Positions 27,613-36,823 of a stretch of 64,000 nt of DNA are shown piece by piece. Origin of the DNA: Rhodanobacter sp. B05 (GTDB taxonomy: Bacteria; Pseudomonadota; Gammaproteobacteria; Xanthomonadales; Rhodanobacteraceae); the NCBI RefSeq assembly GCF_002001085.1, contig NZ_MUNU01000009.1:62001-126000 (forward strand), read 5' to 3'. Made by a program: the position numbers and the translations under genes. How positions within the stretch are numbered: the first letter of the stretch is position 1; every line of letters starts with the position of its first letter. The notes beneath the pieces were generated by a model that was given only the letters and a program-made list of their open reading frames with translations, had not been told where the DNA came from and ran no database searches.

Positions 27613-29376
27613 TCACTGGCCGGCGCTGCGGGCCCAGACGTCGCGCAAGGTCACCGTGCGGTTGAACACCGGCGCGTCGATGCGATGGTCGATGCGGTCC
27701 GCCACGAAGTAGCCCAGGCGCTCGAACTGGAAGCGCTGTTCCGGCGCCACGTTCGCCGCCGCGGGCTCCAGCCAGCCCTGCACCACGCGCTTGGCCTCGG
27801 GGTTGATGTGATCCAGCCAGCTCTTGCCGTCTTCTTCACTGTCCGGTGCCGGCACGCTGAACAGGCGATCGTACAGGCGCACCTCGGCGGCCACCGCGTG
27901 TTTCGCGCCGACCCAGTGGATCGTGCCCTTCACCTTGCGGTCGGCGCCGGGCAGGCCGTGGCGGGTTTCCGGATCGAGCGTGCCGTGCAGTTCGGTCAGG
28001 TTGCCGTCGGCGTCCTTGACGATGTCGGTGCACTTCACGATGCCGACGCCGCGCAGGCGCACCTCGCCATCGGGCTTCAGCCGGTGAAAGCCCTTCGGCG
28101 GCACTTCGGCGAAGTCCTCGCGTTCGATCCACACCTCGCGCGCGAACGGTACCTCGCGCGTGCCGAAGCCCTCGTCCTTGGGATGATTCGGGAAGCTCAG
28201 CGTTTCCTCGTGGCCCTCGGGCAGGTTGGTCAGCACCAGCTTCAGCGGATCGAGCACCGCCATGCGGCGCGCCGCGGTGGCGTCCAGGTCCTCGCGGATG
28301 CAGCCTTCCAGCACGGCGTAGTCGATCACGCTGTTCTGCTTGCTCACGCCCACGCGCTCGACCAGCAGGCGCAGCCCGGCCGGGGTGAAGCCGCGCCGAC
28401 GCAGGCCGCGCAACGTGTTCATGCGCGGGTCGTCCCAGCCGTCCACGAACTTTTCGCCGACCAGCTGGGCCAGCTTGCGCTTGCTGGTGACCAGGTAGCT
28501 GAGGTTGAGCCGCGAGAACTCGATCTGGCGCGGCTTGGCCGGCTGCGTGGGCAGCTTCGCATCGAGTAACGGCTGCCAAAGTTGCGGATGGTTCGGCAGA
28601 TCGACCTTGTCGACGAACCAGTCGTACAGCGGCCGGTGATCCTCGAACTCCAGTGTGCACAGCGAATGGGTGATGCCTTCCAGCGCATCGGACAGGCAGT
28701 GCGCGTAGTCGTACATCGGATAGATCGGCCACGCATCACCGGTGTTCTGGTGGGTGATCTTGCGTACCCGGTAGATCGCCGGATCGCGCATGTTGATGTT
28801 GCCCGAGGCCATGTCGATCTTCGCGCGCAAGGTCTTGCTGCCGTCGGCGAACTCGCCCGCGCGCATGCGCCGGAACAGGTCGAGGTTCTCATCCACGCTG
28901 CGCTCGCGGTACGGCGAGTGGCGGCCTGGCTCGGTCAGCGTGCCGCGATACTCGCGCATCTGCTCGGCATCGAGGTCGTCGACATAGGCCACGCCGTCTT
29001 CGATCAGCTTGATGGCCGAGCGATAGAACACCTCGAAATAGTCCGAGGCATGGCGCAGCTCATGCCATTCGAAGCCGAGCCAGTGCACGTCGTCCTTGAT
29101 GCCCTCGACGAACTCGGCGTCTTCCTTGCCGGGGTTGGTGTCGTCCAGGCGCAGGTTGCACCAGCCGCTGAATTCCTTCGCGATGCCGAAGCTCAGGCAG
29201 ATCGCCTTGGCATGGCCAATGTGCAGGTAGCCGTTCGGCTCGGGCGGAAAGCGGGTGTGAATCGCCGTGTGCCTGCCCGCCGCCAGGTCGTCGCGCACGA
29301 TCTGCCGGATGAAATCCTGCGGTGCCGTGGCCGCGGCGGGCGGGGCGGATGCAGGGGCAGGGTTTTCGTTCGACAT
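27613..29376 (-). CDS. glnS: Glutamine--tRNA ligase
   Basis: A 587-residue class I synthetase that charges tRNA-Gln in the cytoplasm. The HIGH signature is in [16 protein letters not shown] and the KMSKS counterpart in [12 protein letters not shown]. The [12 protein letters not shown] segment and the C-terminal anticodon-binding beta-barrels ([13 protein letters not shown]) are present. A Pro/Ala-rich N-terminal tail precedes the catalytic core. I chose ATG 29376 (MSNENPAP); an in-frame start twelve codons upstream is less likely. Confidence 0.96.
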   Translation of the reverse strand: MSNENPAPASAPPAAATAPQDFIRQIVRDDLAAGRHTAIHTRFPPEPNGYLHIGHAKAICLSFGIAKEFSGWCNLRLDDTNPGKEDAEFVEGIKDDVHWLGFEWHELRHASDYFEVFYRSAIKLIEDGVAYVDDLDAEQMREYRGTLTEPGRHSPYRERSVDENLDLFRRMRAGEFADGSKTLRAKIDMASGNINMRDPAIYRVRKITHQNTGDAWPIYPMYDYAHCLSDALEGITHSLCTLEFEDHRPLYDWFVDKVDLPNHPQLWQPLLDAKLPTQPAKPRQIEFSRLNLSYLVTSKRKLAQLVGEKFVDGWDDPRMNTLRGLRRRGFTPAGLRLLVERVGVSKQNSVIDYAVLEGCIREDLDATAARRMAVLDPLKLVLTNLPEGHEETLSFPNHPKDEGFGTREVPFAREVWIEREDFAEVPPKGFHRLKPDGEVRLRGVGIVKCTDIVKDADGNLTELHGTLDPETRHGLPGADRKVKGTIHWVGAKHAVAAEVRLYDRLFSVPAPDSEEDGKSWLDHINPEAKRVVQGWLEPAAANVAPEQRFQFERLGYFVADRIDHRIDAPVFNRTVTLRDVWARSAGQ

Positions 29377-29495
29377 CGGGCGGCGCTCGCGAGCGGTGGC
29401 GGAAACCGCCAAGTTTACCCTGTCGCCCGTACCGGACGCAGGATCGCGCCCGGCGCGGCCTTGCTACGCCGTGCGCCGCGGGTTAGCGTGCAGCC

Positions 29496-29774
29496 ATGCA
29501 CATCGTCTACCGCGCCGAAAACCTGTTCGATGCCCACCTGGTCAAGGATGCGCTGGCGGCCGCCGATATCCCGGCCCATATCGCCGGCGAGTACCTCACC
29601 GGCGGGGTGGGCCAGCTGCCGGCGATGGACTACATCGCGGTGATGGTGCCCGATTCGAGCCTGCCCCGGGCGCAGGAGATCGTGCGCGAGGTCGAAGCCA
29701 CGCTGAGCGAAGCGCGCCTGGCGATACAGGACATCGACGAGCTTCCCGACGACCCGCTGGCGATGCCCTGCTGA
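29496..29774 (+). CDS. DUF2007 domain protein
   Basis: A 92-residue protein consisting almost entirely of one DUF2007 (putative signal-transducing) domain: MHIVYRAENLFDAHLVKDAL, then GIPAHIAGEYL-like and VMVPDSSLPRAQEIVREVEA. The domain has a ferredoxin-like fold in the related PII-like proteins. The function is unknown. The gene is divergent from glnS and upstream of ldcA. The start is well placed. Confidence 0.83.
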   Translation: MHIVYRAENLFDAHLVKDALAAADIPAHIAGEYLTGGVGQLPAMDYIAVMVPDSSLPRAQEIVREVEATLSEARLAIQDIDELPDDPLAMPC

Positions 29775-29886
29775 GCGCATCGAACGGGCCGGGCAACGCC
29801 ATGCCATCGGCATGCGGGCAGCGGCATACTTGCGCTCATACATCGCACGCCCTGGCGCGTGCCATTCCCGATTGACGAGAGCCCCG

Positions 29887-30837
29887 ATGCATTCCGCCCG
29901 TATCCGACTGATCGCTCCCTCCGGCTATTCGTACGATCCCGCCGCCATGGCCCGCGGCGTGGCCCGCCTGCGCGAGGCGGGCTGCACGGTGGATGGGCTG
30001 GAGGTGCTCGAACGAACCGAGCTGCGTTTCGCCGGCAGCGATGCCGAGCGGGCAGGTGACATCAACGCCCTGGCGACGCTGGATACCTTGCCGGATATTG
30101 CCCTGGCCACACGTGGCGGCTACGGCGCGGCGCGCCTGTTGCCGCATCTGGAATACGACGCCCTGCGCGAGCGCCTGCACGACGCGCCGCTGGCACTGGT
30201 CGGTCACAGCGACTTCACCGCATTGCAGATGGCGCTGCACGCCAGGAGCGGCCTGTGTACGTTCAGCGGCCCGTTGCTGGCGGATCTGGGGGCCGAACCG
30301 CGCGGCGAGTTCAGCTGGCGGCAGTTCTGGTCCACGCTGAGCGCGCCGACCGCGAGCGTGGCGTGGAGCACTCGTACCGAAGCCCGTCTCGATCTCGGCG
30401 GCCCGCTATGGGGTGGCAATCTCGCCGTGCTGTGCAGCCTGCTGGGCACGCCCTGGTTCCCCGCCATCGACGGCGGCATCCTGTTCGTCGAGGACGTGTT
30501 CGAATCGCCCTACCGAATCGAGCGGATGCTCTACCAGCTGCACCTGTCCGGCGTGCTGGGTCGGCAGCGGGCGCTGCTGCTGGGCAACTTCAGCCAGTGC
30601 GAGCCCGGCAGCCGCGACAACGGCTACGACCTGGCCGCCGCCTTCGCGCAGATCCGCACCGTGGCCAGCATCCCGGTGCTCGACGGCCTGCCGCACGGCC
30701 ACGCCGAGCAGCAGCTCACCCTGCCGTTCGGCGCCCCCGCGCGGCTGCGTGTCGATGGGCACGCGGCACGGCTGGACCTGAGCGGCTACCCGCACCTTGC
30801 TGGCGTGATTCCGGCCAGCCTTGCCGAAAACCCGTAA
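29887..30837 (+). CDS. ldcA: Muramoyltetrapeptide carboxypeptidase (LD-carboxypeptidase)
   Basis: A 316-residue cytoplasmic serine peptidase of family S66 that trims the terminal D-Ala from recycled murein tetrapeptides. The nucleophile is Ser108 in LVGHSDFTAL. The segment LATRGGYGAARLLPHLEYD precedes it. The other catalytic residues should lie in GGILFVEDVFESPYRIERM (Glu) and LPHGHAEQQLTLPFG (His). The frame is open 25 codons further upstream, but MHSARIRLIAPSG is the natural family start. Confidence 0.93.
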   Translation: MHSARIRLIAPSGYSYDPAAMARGVARLREAGCTVDGLEVLERTELRFAGSDAERAGDINALATLDTLPDIALATRGGYGAARLLPHLEYDALRERLHDAPLALVGHSDFTALQMALHARSGLCTFSGPLLADLGAEPRGEFSWRQFWSTLSAPTASVAWSTRTEARLDLGGPLWGGNLAVLCSLLGTPWFPAIDGGILFVEDVFESPYRIERMLYQLHLSGVLGRQRALLLGNFSQCEPGSRDNGYDLAAAFAQIRTVASIPVLDGLPHGHAEQQLTLPFGAPARLRVDGHAARLDLSGYPHLAGVIPASLAENP

Positions 30838-30878
30838 AATAGCCGGCCCGCACGGGTTCGCTCCCAGGAAATCCATAA

Positions 30879-31339
<461 letters not shown>

Positions 31340-31340
<1 letters not shown>

Positions 31341-31786
31341 TGGCGCAGCCGGTGCACGGCCTCGACCTGCAGGCGCGTTCGCGTGCCCGCCGTCGCGCGC
31401 TGCAGGCGTTGTACGCGTGGCAGTTGAGCGGCAGCCACATGAATGCGGTGATCGATCAGTTTCGTCACGAGCAGGACATGGAAGTGGCCGACCTCGAGTA
31501 TTTCGAGGATCTGCTGCATGGCGTGGAGAAGAACGTCGACGCGCTCGATACCTGCCTGCGCCCGCACCTCGACCGCGAGGTGGCGCAGGTCGACCCGATC
31601 GAGCGCGCCGTGCTGCGGCTGGCTGCCTACGAATTGAAGTACCGCCCCGACGTGCCTTATCGGGTGGTGCTCAACGAGGCGATCGAGGTCACCAAGCGCT
31701 TCGGCGCCGATCATGGCCACAGCTACGTCAACGGCGTGCTGGACAAGCTCGCCGCCGAGTTGCGCGCCGTCGAGAAGCGCGGCTGA
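31340..31786 (+). CDS. nusB: Transcription antitermination factor NusB
   Basis: A 148-residue all-helical protein that, with NusE (S10), binds boxA RNA and supports rRNA antitermination. RSRARRRALQALYAWQLSG and IERAVLRLAAYEL are diagnostic, as is the C-terminal FGADHGHSYVNGVLDKLA. The start overlaps the ribH stop (TGATG). The end overlaps the next gene in the same way, so ribH, nusB and the acetyltransferase form one coupled unit. Confidence 0.95.
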
Positions 31787-32331
31787 TGGCCGGCATCGCC
31801 GCAGGTTCCCCCGACGCATCGGTGCCGGTGATCGAGACTGCACGGCTGCGCCTGCGCGCACACCGCGCCGACGACTACGCGATCTGCCAGGCGATCTGGT
31901 CCGACCCTGCAGTCGTGCGCCACATCGGTGGTCGCGCCTTCACCGCCGAGGAAGTGTGGAAGCGCCTGCTGCAGTATCGCGGGTTTTGGAGCCTGCTCGG
32001 CTACGGCTACTGGGCCGTCGAGGAGAAGGCCAGCGGCCGCTACATCGGCGACGTCGGTTTTGCCGATCTCGCGCGTGACCTGCAACCCTCGTTGCGCGGC
32101 ATGCTCGAGTGCGGCTGGGTGTTGTCGCCGCAGGCGCACGGCAAGGGCTATGCCAGCGAGGCGGTGCTCGCCGCCTGCGCCTGGGCTGACGCGCAAAGGC
32201 CGGGACTGCCCGTGGTATGCATCATCTCGCCGGAAAACCCGGCTTCCGTTCGCGTCGCCGAGAAGGCCGGTTTCGCGTTGTGGCAGCAAAGCACCTACCA
32301 CGACAGTCCCACCCTCGTGTTCAAGCGCTGA
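31786..32331 (+). CDS. GNAT-family N-acetyltransferase (RimJ-like)
   Basis: A 181-residue acetyltransferase. ETARLRLRAHRADDY resembles the RimJ/RimL start. The acetyl-CoA motif A is GWVLSPQAHGKGYASEAV and ISPENPASVRVAEKAGF is the family's C-terminal helix. The ATG overlaps the nusB stop. The substrate cannot be read from the sequence; members modify amino acids, antibiotics or protein N-termini. Confidence 0.87.
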   Translation: MAGIAAGSPDASVPVIETARLRLRAHRADDYAICQAIWSDPAVVRHIGGRAFTAEEVWKRLLQYRGFWSLLGYGYWAVEEKASGRYIGDVGFADLARDLQPSLRGMLECGWVLSPQAHGKGYASEAVLAACAWADAQRPGLPVVCIISPENPASVRVAEKAGFALWQQSTYHDSPTLVFKR

Positions 32332-32348
32332 CGGCGGCCGCGCAGCCG

Positions 32349-33317
32349 ATGGAATTCGACCTGATCGAATTGATCCGCCAGCGCACCGCGCAGCCGCGCG
32401 ACGACGTGCGCCTGGGCATCGGCGACGATGCCGCCGTCGTGGCGGTGCCGTCCGGTCAGGAACTGGCGGTGGCGATCGACACCCTGGTCGAGGGTGTGCA
32501 TTTTCCGCGTGGCACCGCCGCGGCCGACATCGGCTGGAAGGCGCTGGCGGTGAACCTGTCCGATCTTGCCGCGATGGGCGCCAGTCCGGCCTGGGCCCTG
32601 CTGAGCCTGACCCTGCCGTATGCCGACCGCGTCTTTGTCGAGGGCTTCGTCGAGGGCTTCGCCCAACTGGCGCAGTCGCACCGGCTCGCCCTGGTGGGCG
32701 GCGACACCACGCGCGGGCCGTTGGCGATCAGTGTCGCGGTGCATGGCTTCGTGCCGCCGGGCAAGGCGCTGACCCGTGCCGGCGCGCGCATCGGCGATGC
32801 GGTGCTGGTCACCGGCACGCTCGGCGATGCAGCCGCCGGACTGCAAGTATTGCAACAGCCCGCGCAGCACGACGATGGCCAGAACAGCCTGCGCGAATTC
32901 CTGATCGGCCGGCTCAACCGTCCCACCCCGCGCCTGGCGGCCGGCATCGCGCTGCGCGACCAGGCGCATGCCTGCGTCGACATATCCGATGGCCTGCTCG
33001 CCGACCTCGGCCACATCTGCGCGGCAAGCGGCGTCGGCGCCGAGATCGATGCCGCGCTGCTGCCGCGGTCGTCGGCCCTGCTCGGTCTGTACGACGACGG
33101 TGCCGCGCTGCAGTTCGCCTTGAGCGGCGGTGACGATTACGAACTGTGCTTCTGCGTGCCCGCCAGTCGGCTCGCCCAGGTGCAGGCCGACCTTGCCCGC
33201 CTCGGCGGCGGCGCCACCCGGATCGGCCGCATCGTGGCAGGCGAGGGCGTGCGCGTGCGCGGCCATGACGGTGCGTGGCTGGATACAACCTCGTCGGGCT
33301 GGGAGCATTTCGCTTGA
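32349..33317 (+). CDS. thiL: Thiamine-monophosphate kinase
   Basis: A 322-residue enzyme that phosphorylates thiamine monophosphate to the diphosphate cofactor. Motifs include GIGDDAAVV near residue 24, GWKALAVNLSDLAAMGA, LVGGDTTRGPL and CVDISDGLLADLGH. Start ATG at MEFDLIELIRQ. Its last codons overlap the likely TTG start of pgpA (TTGA). Confidence 0.95.
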   Translation: MEFDLIELIRQRTAQPRDDVRLGIGDDAAVVAVPSGQELAVAIDTLVEGVHFPRGTAAADIGWKALAVNLSDLAAMGASPAWALLSLTLPYADRVFVEGFVEGFAQLAQSHRLALVGGDTTRGPLAISVAVHGFVPPGKALTRAGARIGDAVLVTGTLGDAAAGLQVLQQPAQHDDGQNSLREFLIGRLNRPTPRLAAGIALRDQAHACVDISDGLLADLGHICAASGVGAEIDAALLPRSSALLGLYDDGAALQFALSGGDDYELCFCVPASRLAQVQADLARLGGGATRIGRIVAGEGVRVRGHDGAWLDTTSSGWEHFA

Positions 33318-33838
33318 ACGCCAGGAAGCAATTGAGCGCCGAACAACGTCGTGCCTTGCTAGCCACCCCGGCCGGCTGGCTCGCCTGCGGCTTCGGCTCC
33401 GGCCTGACCCCGCTGGCGCAAGGCACCTTCGGTTCGCTGGCCGCGCTGCTGCCATGGTTGTGGCTGCGCGAGCTGCCGCTGGGGATCTACCTCATCGTGC
33501 TGCTGGTCGGCTTCGTGATCGGCGTGTGGGCGTGCGACGTGGCCGGCCGCGCACTCGGTGTCGACGACCATCGCAGCCTGGTGTGGGACGAATTCATCGG
33601 CCAGTGGGTCGCATTGATCCCGCTGCTGCTTCCAGCACTGCTTCCCGCCAGCGGCTTCCACTGGTGGATGCTAGTGCTCGGCTTCGTGCTGTTTCGCCTG
33701 TTCGACGTGTGGAAGCCGTGGCCAATCCGTTACCTTGATCGGCACCTCAAGGGTGGTACGGGCGTGATGGTGGATGATGTGGTCGCCGGTATTTTTGCGG
33801 GCTTGGTGATCGGCCTTGGATTGCAGTTGTTGCGCTGA
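33314..33838 (+). CDS. pgpA: Phosphatidylglycerophosphatase A
   Basis: A membrane enzyme of about 174 residues that removes the phosphate from phosphatidylglycerophosphate to give phosphatidylglycerol. Typical motifs are GFGSGLTPLAQGTFGS and DEFIGQWVAL, followed by FRLFDVWKPWPIRYLDRHLKGGTGVMVDDVVAG. The start is a TTG that overlaps the thiL stop, with GGGAG upstream. A GTG at 33275 within thiL is the alternative and would add 13 residues. It closes the nusB-thiL-pgpA cluster common in gammaproteobacteria. Confidence 0.9.
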   Translation: MNARKQLSAEQRRALLATPAGWLACGFGSGLTPLAQGTFGSLAALLPWLWLRELPLGIYLIVLLVGFVIGVWACDVAGRALGVDDHRSLVWDEFIGQWVALIPLLLPALLPASGFHWWMLVLGFVLFRLFDVWKPWPIRYLDRHLKGGTGVMVDDVVAGIFAGLVIGLGLQLLR

Positions 33839-34391
33839 AAATTTTGCACTTCACAGGCTGACGCGCTGCCCGTGAATGTCAGCGAATGTTGGAAGCAGGC
33901 ACTGCAACTACTCCATGGGGCGGGGTTTGCCTCACCATACATGCAGTGAAAGAGTGGGTGCTTGAGTCGTTCGGAGCGCTCAGTTACGGACCTGAGTCTT
34001 GCGGCGGTTCCGTTGAACCGCCGGCATCGGGCTTTGCGGATCAAGTTGTCCATCCACTTCCAAAGTCACTGCGTCTTCTCGCACGTCGGAGGTTGTCAGA
34101 GAATCGCCAGAAAATCAGGCGTGGCAATCGGATGGGTTCCGAGTTCCCAACCCGGCGATCTGTAAATTCGACCTGGTCCGCAGGCGCCAGCGGCTGCCTC
34201 GAATTCGCCGTGACTTCCGTATAATCCATTCCGGGCGGTTGCTCGTTGTTGCCGATGACGCAAGTTTTTGCGGCAAAGAGTTCCAATGACATTGATTATT
34301 GGATACTCCTGCAAATACTGCTGTCCCGTCGCGCGGTCAGGTCCCATTAAATGGATCAATATCGCATATCAATACTATTCACAGGGGAATA
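33839..34391. other. Gene-free, AT-richer interval at the start of an accessory island
   Basis: About 550 bp after pgpA. The base composition is visibly less GC-rich than in the genes to its left. No convincing ORF is seen. A TATAAT hexamer at 34220-34225 could be a -10 box for the lipoprotein gene, but no good -35 accompanies it. Confidence 0.5.
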
Positions 34392-35186
34392 ATGATGCGT
34401 ATGGGAAGGAATGCCAGTGGGCTGTTTGGCATCGTGGTGATCAGTCTGCTCGGCGGCTGCGCGCAGAACACGGTGAGGCCGGTGAATCACGGGCTGGTAC
34501 CGGTCAAGACGATCTTGCAAGACGTGGACGCTTATCGGAGCAGCGAATTCACGCCGTCAGCGCTACCGGGTCAAGTGTTGAAGACCATCATGAATGCAGA
34601 CAGCCAGCCGGTAGGCTTTCATCGACTTTTACTCGATACTTATACCACTAGCGTGGAGAATGGAGGTGCGAGCATAAAGCACTTCACCAATCATGATCTG
34701 TACGAGAATGAGGGAAATGGTCTGGTGAGCGCCAAGAGCACGCTTTCCAGTAATGATATTCAGCTCATGATGATCTTTAATCTGAGTTACAGGAATATCT
34801 ATTCTGTACGCTCGCAGAACGTGCCGCTGAATGCAGCCAATGCCTACGGAATCATTGAGACTCATCTGCTTTCGCATTTCGATGCGGCGGCGATGGGCCA
34901 CGAAATCATGTATTCCTACGATAGCGGGTACGTTTGGCAGACAAGAAATTACGGGCACGCCGAGTCGAAATGCGTGTTTGGCCGCACTTTTGACGCCTCC
35001 GAAATCAACCCTGCAATACAAGGTTCTGTGCGGGATCTCGATTGCCATGTCAGCAATCAAAATGGTGTGGTGATCAGCAACGAGCACAGGGTCTATCTTG
35101 ATCGTTACGGATTCGCCATCCTGCTCGGCCGCAAGAATGCCGCGCAGGACATCACTTTCAAGGTGACCAGTTTCAAGGCTGATTGA
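34392..35186 (+). CDS. Putative lipoprotein of unknown function
   Basis: A 264-residue protein with a lipoprotein signal (IVVISLLGGC, Cys23 lipidated). The start ATG has AGGGGA upstream; the second Met is one codon away. The mature part has no family I recognise. It contains LMMIFNLSYRNIYSVRSQN and MYSYDSGYVWQTRNYGH, and paired Cys late in the sequence. Base and codon use are clearly less GC-rich than in its neighbours, which suggests acquisition by transfer. It lies alone between pgpA and a repeat/insertion-sequence remnant. Confidence 0.72.
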   Translation: MMRMGRNASGLFGIVVISLLGGCAQNTVRPVNHGLVPVKTILQDVDAYRSSEFTPSALPGQVLKTIMNADSQPVGFHRLLLDTYTTSVENGGASIKHFTNHDLYENEGNGLVSAKSTLSSNDIQLMMIFNLSYRNIYSVRSQNVPLNAANAYGIIETHLLSHFDAAAMGHEIMYSYDSGYVWQTRNYGHAESKCVFGRTFDASEINPAIQGSVRDLDCHVSNQNGVVISNEHRVYLDRYGFAILLGRKNAAQDITFKVTSFKAD

Positions 35187-35261
35187 GCAGGACGGTGGTC
35201 TTGAGGCGCATGCCGGCAAGTCTGATCATCCGCACGGAGTGCTTGTCCATGGGTTGAGTTC

Positions 35262-35285
35262 AAAAATGGTGTCAAAAATGGTGTC
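35262..35285. repeat. Tandem 12-bp direct repeat
   Basis: Two adjacent copies of AAAAATGGTGTC occupy 35262-35273 and 35274-35285. The second copy runs into the left arm of the palindromic element that follows. Confidence 0.7.
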
Positions 35286-35346
35286 AGGGACAATTTGAAT
35301 GCTCCGATGGTCGTACTGTTGGTCGTTCCGAATTGTCCCTGACACC
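35280..35346. repeat. REP-like inverted repeat, 16-bp perfect arms
   Basis: The arms are 35280-35295 (beginning GGTGTCAGGGACAATT) and 35331-35346, exact reverse complements separated by 35 bp. Such GTGTCAGGGACAATT ends are typical of REP-type palindromes dispersed with RAYT-like transposases. No transposase gene for it is present here. Confidence 0.75.
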
Positions 35347-35357
35347 TTTCCCCCACA

Positions 35358-35582
35358 CTACTGCTGTAGGAAGTGGATGCGCAGCATCCGCTCCAAACCC
35401 ACCGGGCGGCGCCCACCCGCGGGCCGCGCCTTCGGATAGAACGGTTCAATCACCGCGCACAGCTCCGACCACGGCACGACCTTGTCCATCTCGGCTGGGA
35501 ATACGTCCCGTCGCGGGGCCTTGCGGCGTGCTTAAAATCCACCGTCCGCTTGCGTCGCCAAGGTCAGCTGATCGGGCCTCGT
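35358..35582 (-). pseudogene. Decayed N-terminal fragment of an IS5-family transposase
   Basis: Reading the minus strand from 35582 gives RPDQLTLATQADGGF, then an in-frame stop (35532-35534), and then ARRKAPRRDVFPAEMDKVVP, WSELCAVIEPFYPKARPAG and GLERMLRIHFLQQ before a second stop. This matches the start of IS5-group transposases (RRDVFL.EMD.VVPW.ELC..IEP.YPK and LERMLRIHFLQQW). The probable start codon is now ACG, there is an internal stop, and the rest of the gene is missing. The fragment ends 11 bp from the palindromic repeat at 35346, so it appears cut off there. Confidence 0.85.
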
Positions 35583-35679
35583 CTACACTCCCTCGGGCAC
35601 TTGCATGCTTCGACAGCGGAGCAAAATCAGAGTTTCCTTAGGGCGCAGGCCTGACCAACAAGTTGAAGGAGGCTGGAGA

Positions 35680-36303
35680 ATGGGTCGAGTCGTTGTTATG
35701 AACCATCTGACGTTGGACGGGGTGATGCAGGGACCGGGGCGCCCGGATGAGGATACCCGGGGCGGATTCACGCAGGGCGGCTGGGCCCAGCAGTCCACGT
35801 CGGCTGGAGATGCCGCGGGCAAGGCGATGGGCGAGCGGATGGCGGCCGGCGGCGGCTTTGCAGGATGGCTTTTCGGACGGCGGACTTATGAGGGTCTGAT
35901 GGCGAGTTGGAACAGCCAGGGCGGCCCATTCAAGGAGGCGCTCAACAATGCGCCAAAGTACGTCGCGTCGACCACCTTCAAGGAGCCACTCCCCTGGCCC
36001 AACTCGACGCTGCTGCGCGGCAACACTCCGGAAGCCGTACGCGCGCTCAAGGATCAAACCAACGGCGTGCTGGCGATCATGGGAAGCGGTGAACTGATCG
36101 CTTCCCTGATGGCCAGGGATCTCATTGACGAGTACTTGCTGATGATCCATCCACTGGTCCTCGGCACGGGACGTCGGTTGTTCCCGGACGACGTGGGCAT
36201 GCGACTGCGGCTGACAAACTGCACCACCACACCTGCTGGCGTGGTAATCGCCACGTACGAGCCGGCGAAGGCCGCACTAGGGCCTGGAGAGGTATCGATT
36301 TGA
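35680..36303 (+). CDS. Dihydrofolate reductase/RibD-C family protein (first cassette-like gene)
   Basis: A 207-residue protein of the bacterial bifunctional deaminase-reductase C-terminal family. MGRVVVMNHLTLDGVMQGPG, FGRRTYEGLMASW and GELIASLMARDLIDEYLLMI are characteristic. It is not a classical folA enzyme. An AAGGAGG sequence supports the start. The stop lies five bases before an attC-like site, as in integron cassettes. The substrate is unknown; such proteins often bind NADPH and flavin- or folate-like compounds. Confidence 0.85.
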   Translation: MGRVVVMNHLTLDGVMQGPGRPDEDTRGGFTQGGWAQQSTSAGDAAGKAMGERMAAGGGFAGWLFGRRTYEGLMASWNSQGGPFKEALNNAPKYVASTTFKEPLPWPNSTLLRGNTPEAVRALKDQTNGVLAIMGSGELIASLMARDLIDEYLLMIHPLVLGTGRRLFPDDVGMRLRLTNCTTTPAGVVIATYEPAKAALGPGEVSI

Positions 36304-36308
36304 AGCAC

Positions 36309-36363
36309 GCCCCAACAATGTCAAGGCGGACGCTTCCGGCGCCGCTTGACTCCAGCGTTTGAC
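36309..36363 (+). repeat. attC-like recombination site 1
   Basis: Outer 5' site CCCCAAC at 36310-36316 and outer 3' site GTTTGAC at 36357-36363. Inner arms TCAAGGCGG (36321-36329) and CCGCTTGA (36342-36349) pair with one extra unpaired G on the 5' arm. This asymmetry and the order of sites are those of integron attC sites. The next ATG follows the 3' site by eight bases. Confidence 0.75.
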
Positions 36364-36371
36364 CTCACACC

Positions 36372-36740
36372 ATGACATCACTGCGCTTGCTGGTCCTTAT
36401 CACAATTGCTCTGATCGTCAGCTCATGTGCTGGCCAAAGGCTGGTGGCAACTGTCGCAAAGCCATCAATTCCGCAAACGGAGGCCGAGTGCGGTGCGCGT
36501 GGTGGCAATTGGACTGCGCTCGGCCTGCCATACCCTGGCAAGCCAAAAACCTGCGACCTCAAGACCACCGACTCCGGCAAGGTCTGCTCAAACTCCAGCG
36601 AATGCCAAGGTTCGTGCATCGCACCTGATGGCGTTGCTGGCGGCCTCAAAGCAATTGGCAAGTGTTCCGCATACGTGTCCAACATCGGCAACGCCAATCT
36701 CGTCGAGCATGGCAAAGTTGAGTTGCTCGACATAGAGTGA
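36372..36740 (+). CDS. Small putative lipoprotein in an integron-type cassette
   Basis: A 122-residue protein with a lipobox signal (ALIVSSC, Cys19). The mature part has six further cysteines (about 40, 61, 73, 79, 83 and 97), so it is probably disulfide-bonded outside the cytoplasm. I recognise no family. The gene lies between two attC-like sites with its start eight bases after the first and its stop directly before the second. This is the layout of a one-gene cassette. Confidence 0.7.
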   Translation: MTSLRLLVLITIALIVSSCAGQRLVATVAKPSIPQTEAECGARGGNWTALGLPYPGKPKTCDLKTTDSGKVCSNSSECQGSCIAPDGVAGGLKAIGKCSAYVSNIGNANLVEHGKVELLDIE

Positions 36741-36807
36741 GGTCCAACCATGCGTTCAAGGCGGACGGCTGTGCCACCGCTCAATTCAGGCGTCAGGCGT
36801 CAGGCGT
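36741..36807 (+). repeat. attC-like recombination site 2 with a triplicated end
   Basis: Outer 5' site GTCCAAC at 36742-36748. Inner 5' arm TTCAAGGCGG at 36755-36764 with a partly matching CCGCTCAA at 36777-36784. The 3' end GTCAGGC (36792-36798) departs from the usual GTT core. It is embedded in three tandem copies of CAGGCGT (36787-36807). It is more degenerate than site 1. Confidence 0.6.
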
Positions 36808-36823
36808 CACAGGAGAACCGCGC

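Noticed and set aside
34220..34225. TATAAT as a sure promoter or start of a small RNA gene
   Set aside because: The hexamer is perfect, but no -35 box at proper spacing and no terminator-bounded RNA could be found.
35583..35679. attI or attC site upstream of the first cassette-like gene
   Set aside because: A CTTAGGGC string resembles a 3' core, but no matching inner arms or 5' core were found.
36737..36823. N-terminal extension of the VOC gene from an upstream GTG through the attC-like site
   Set aside because: The extension has no VOC homology and overlaps the recombination site; GTG 36824 has AGGAGA upstream.
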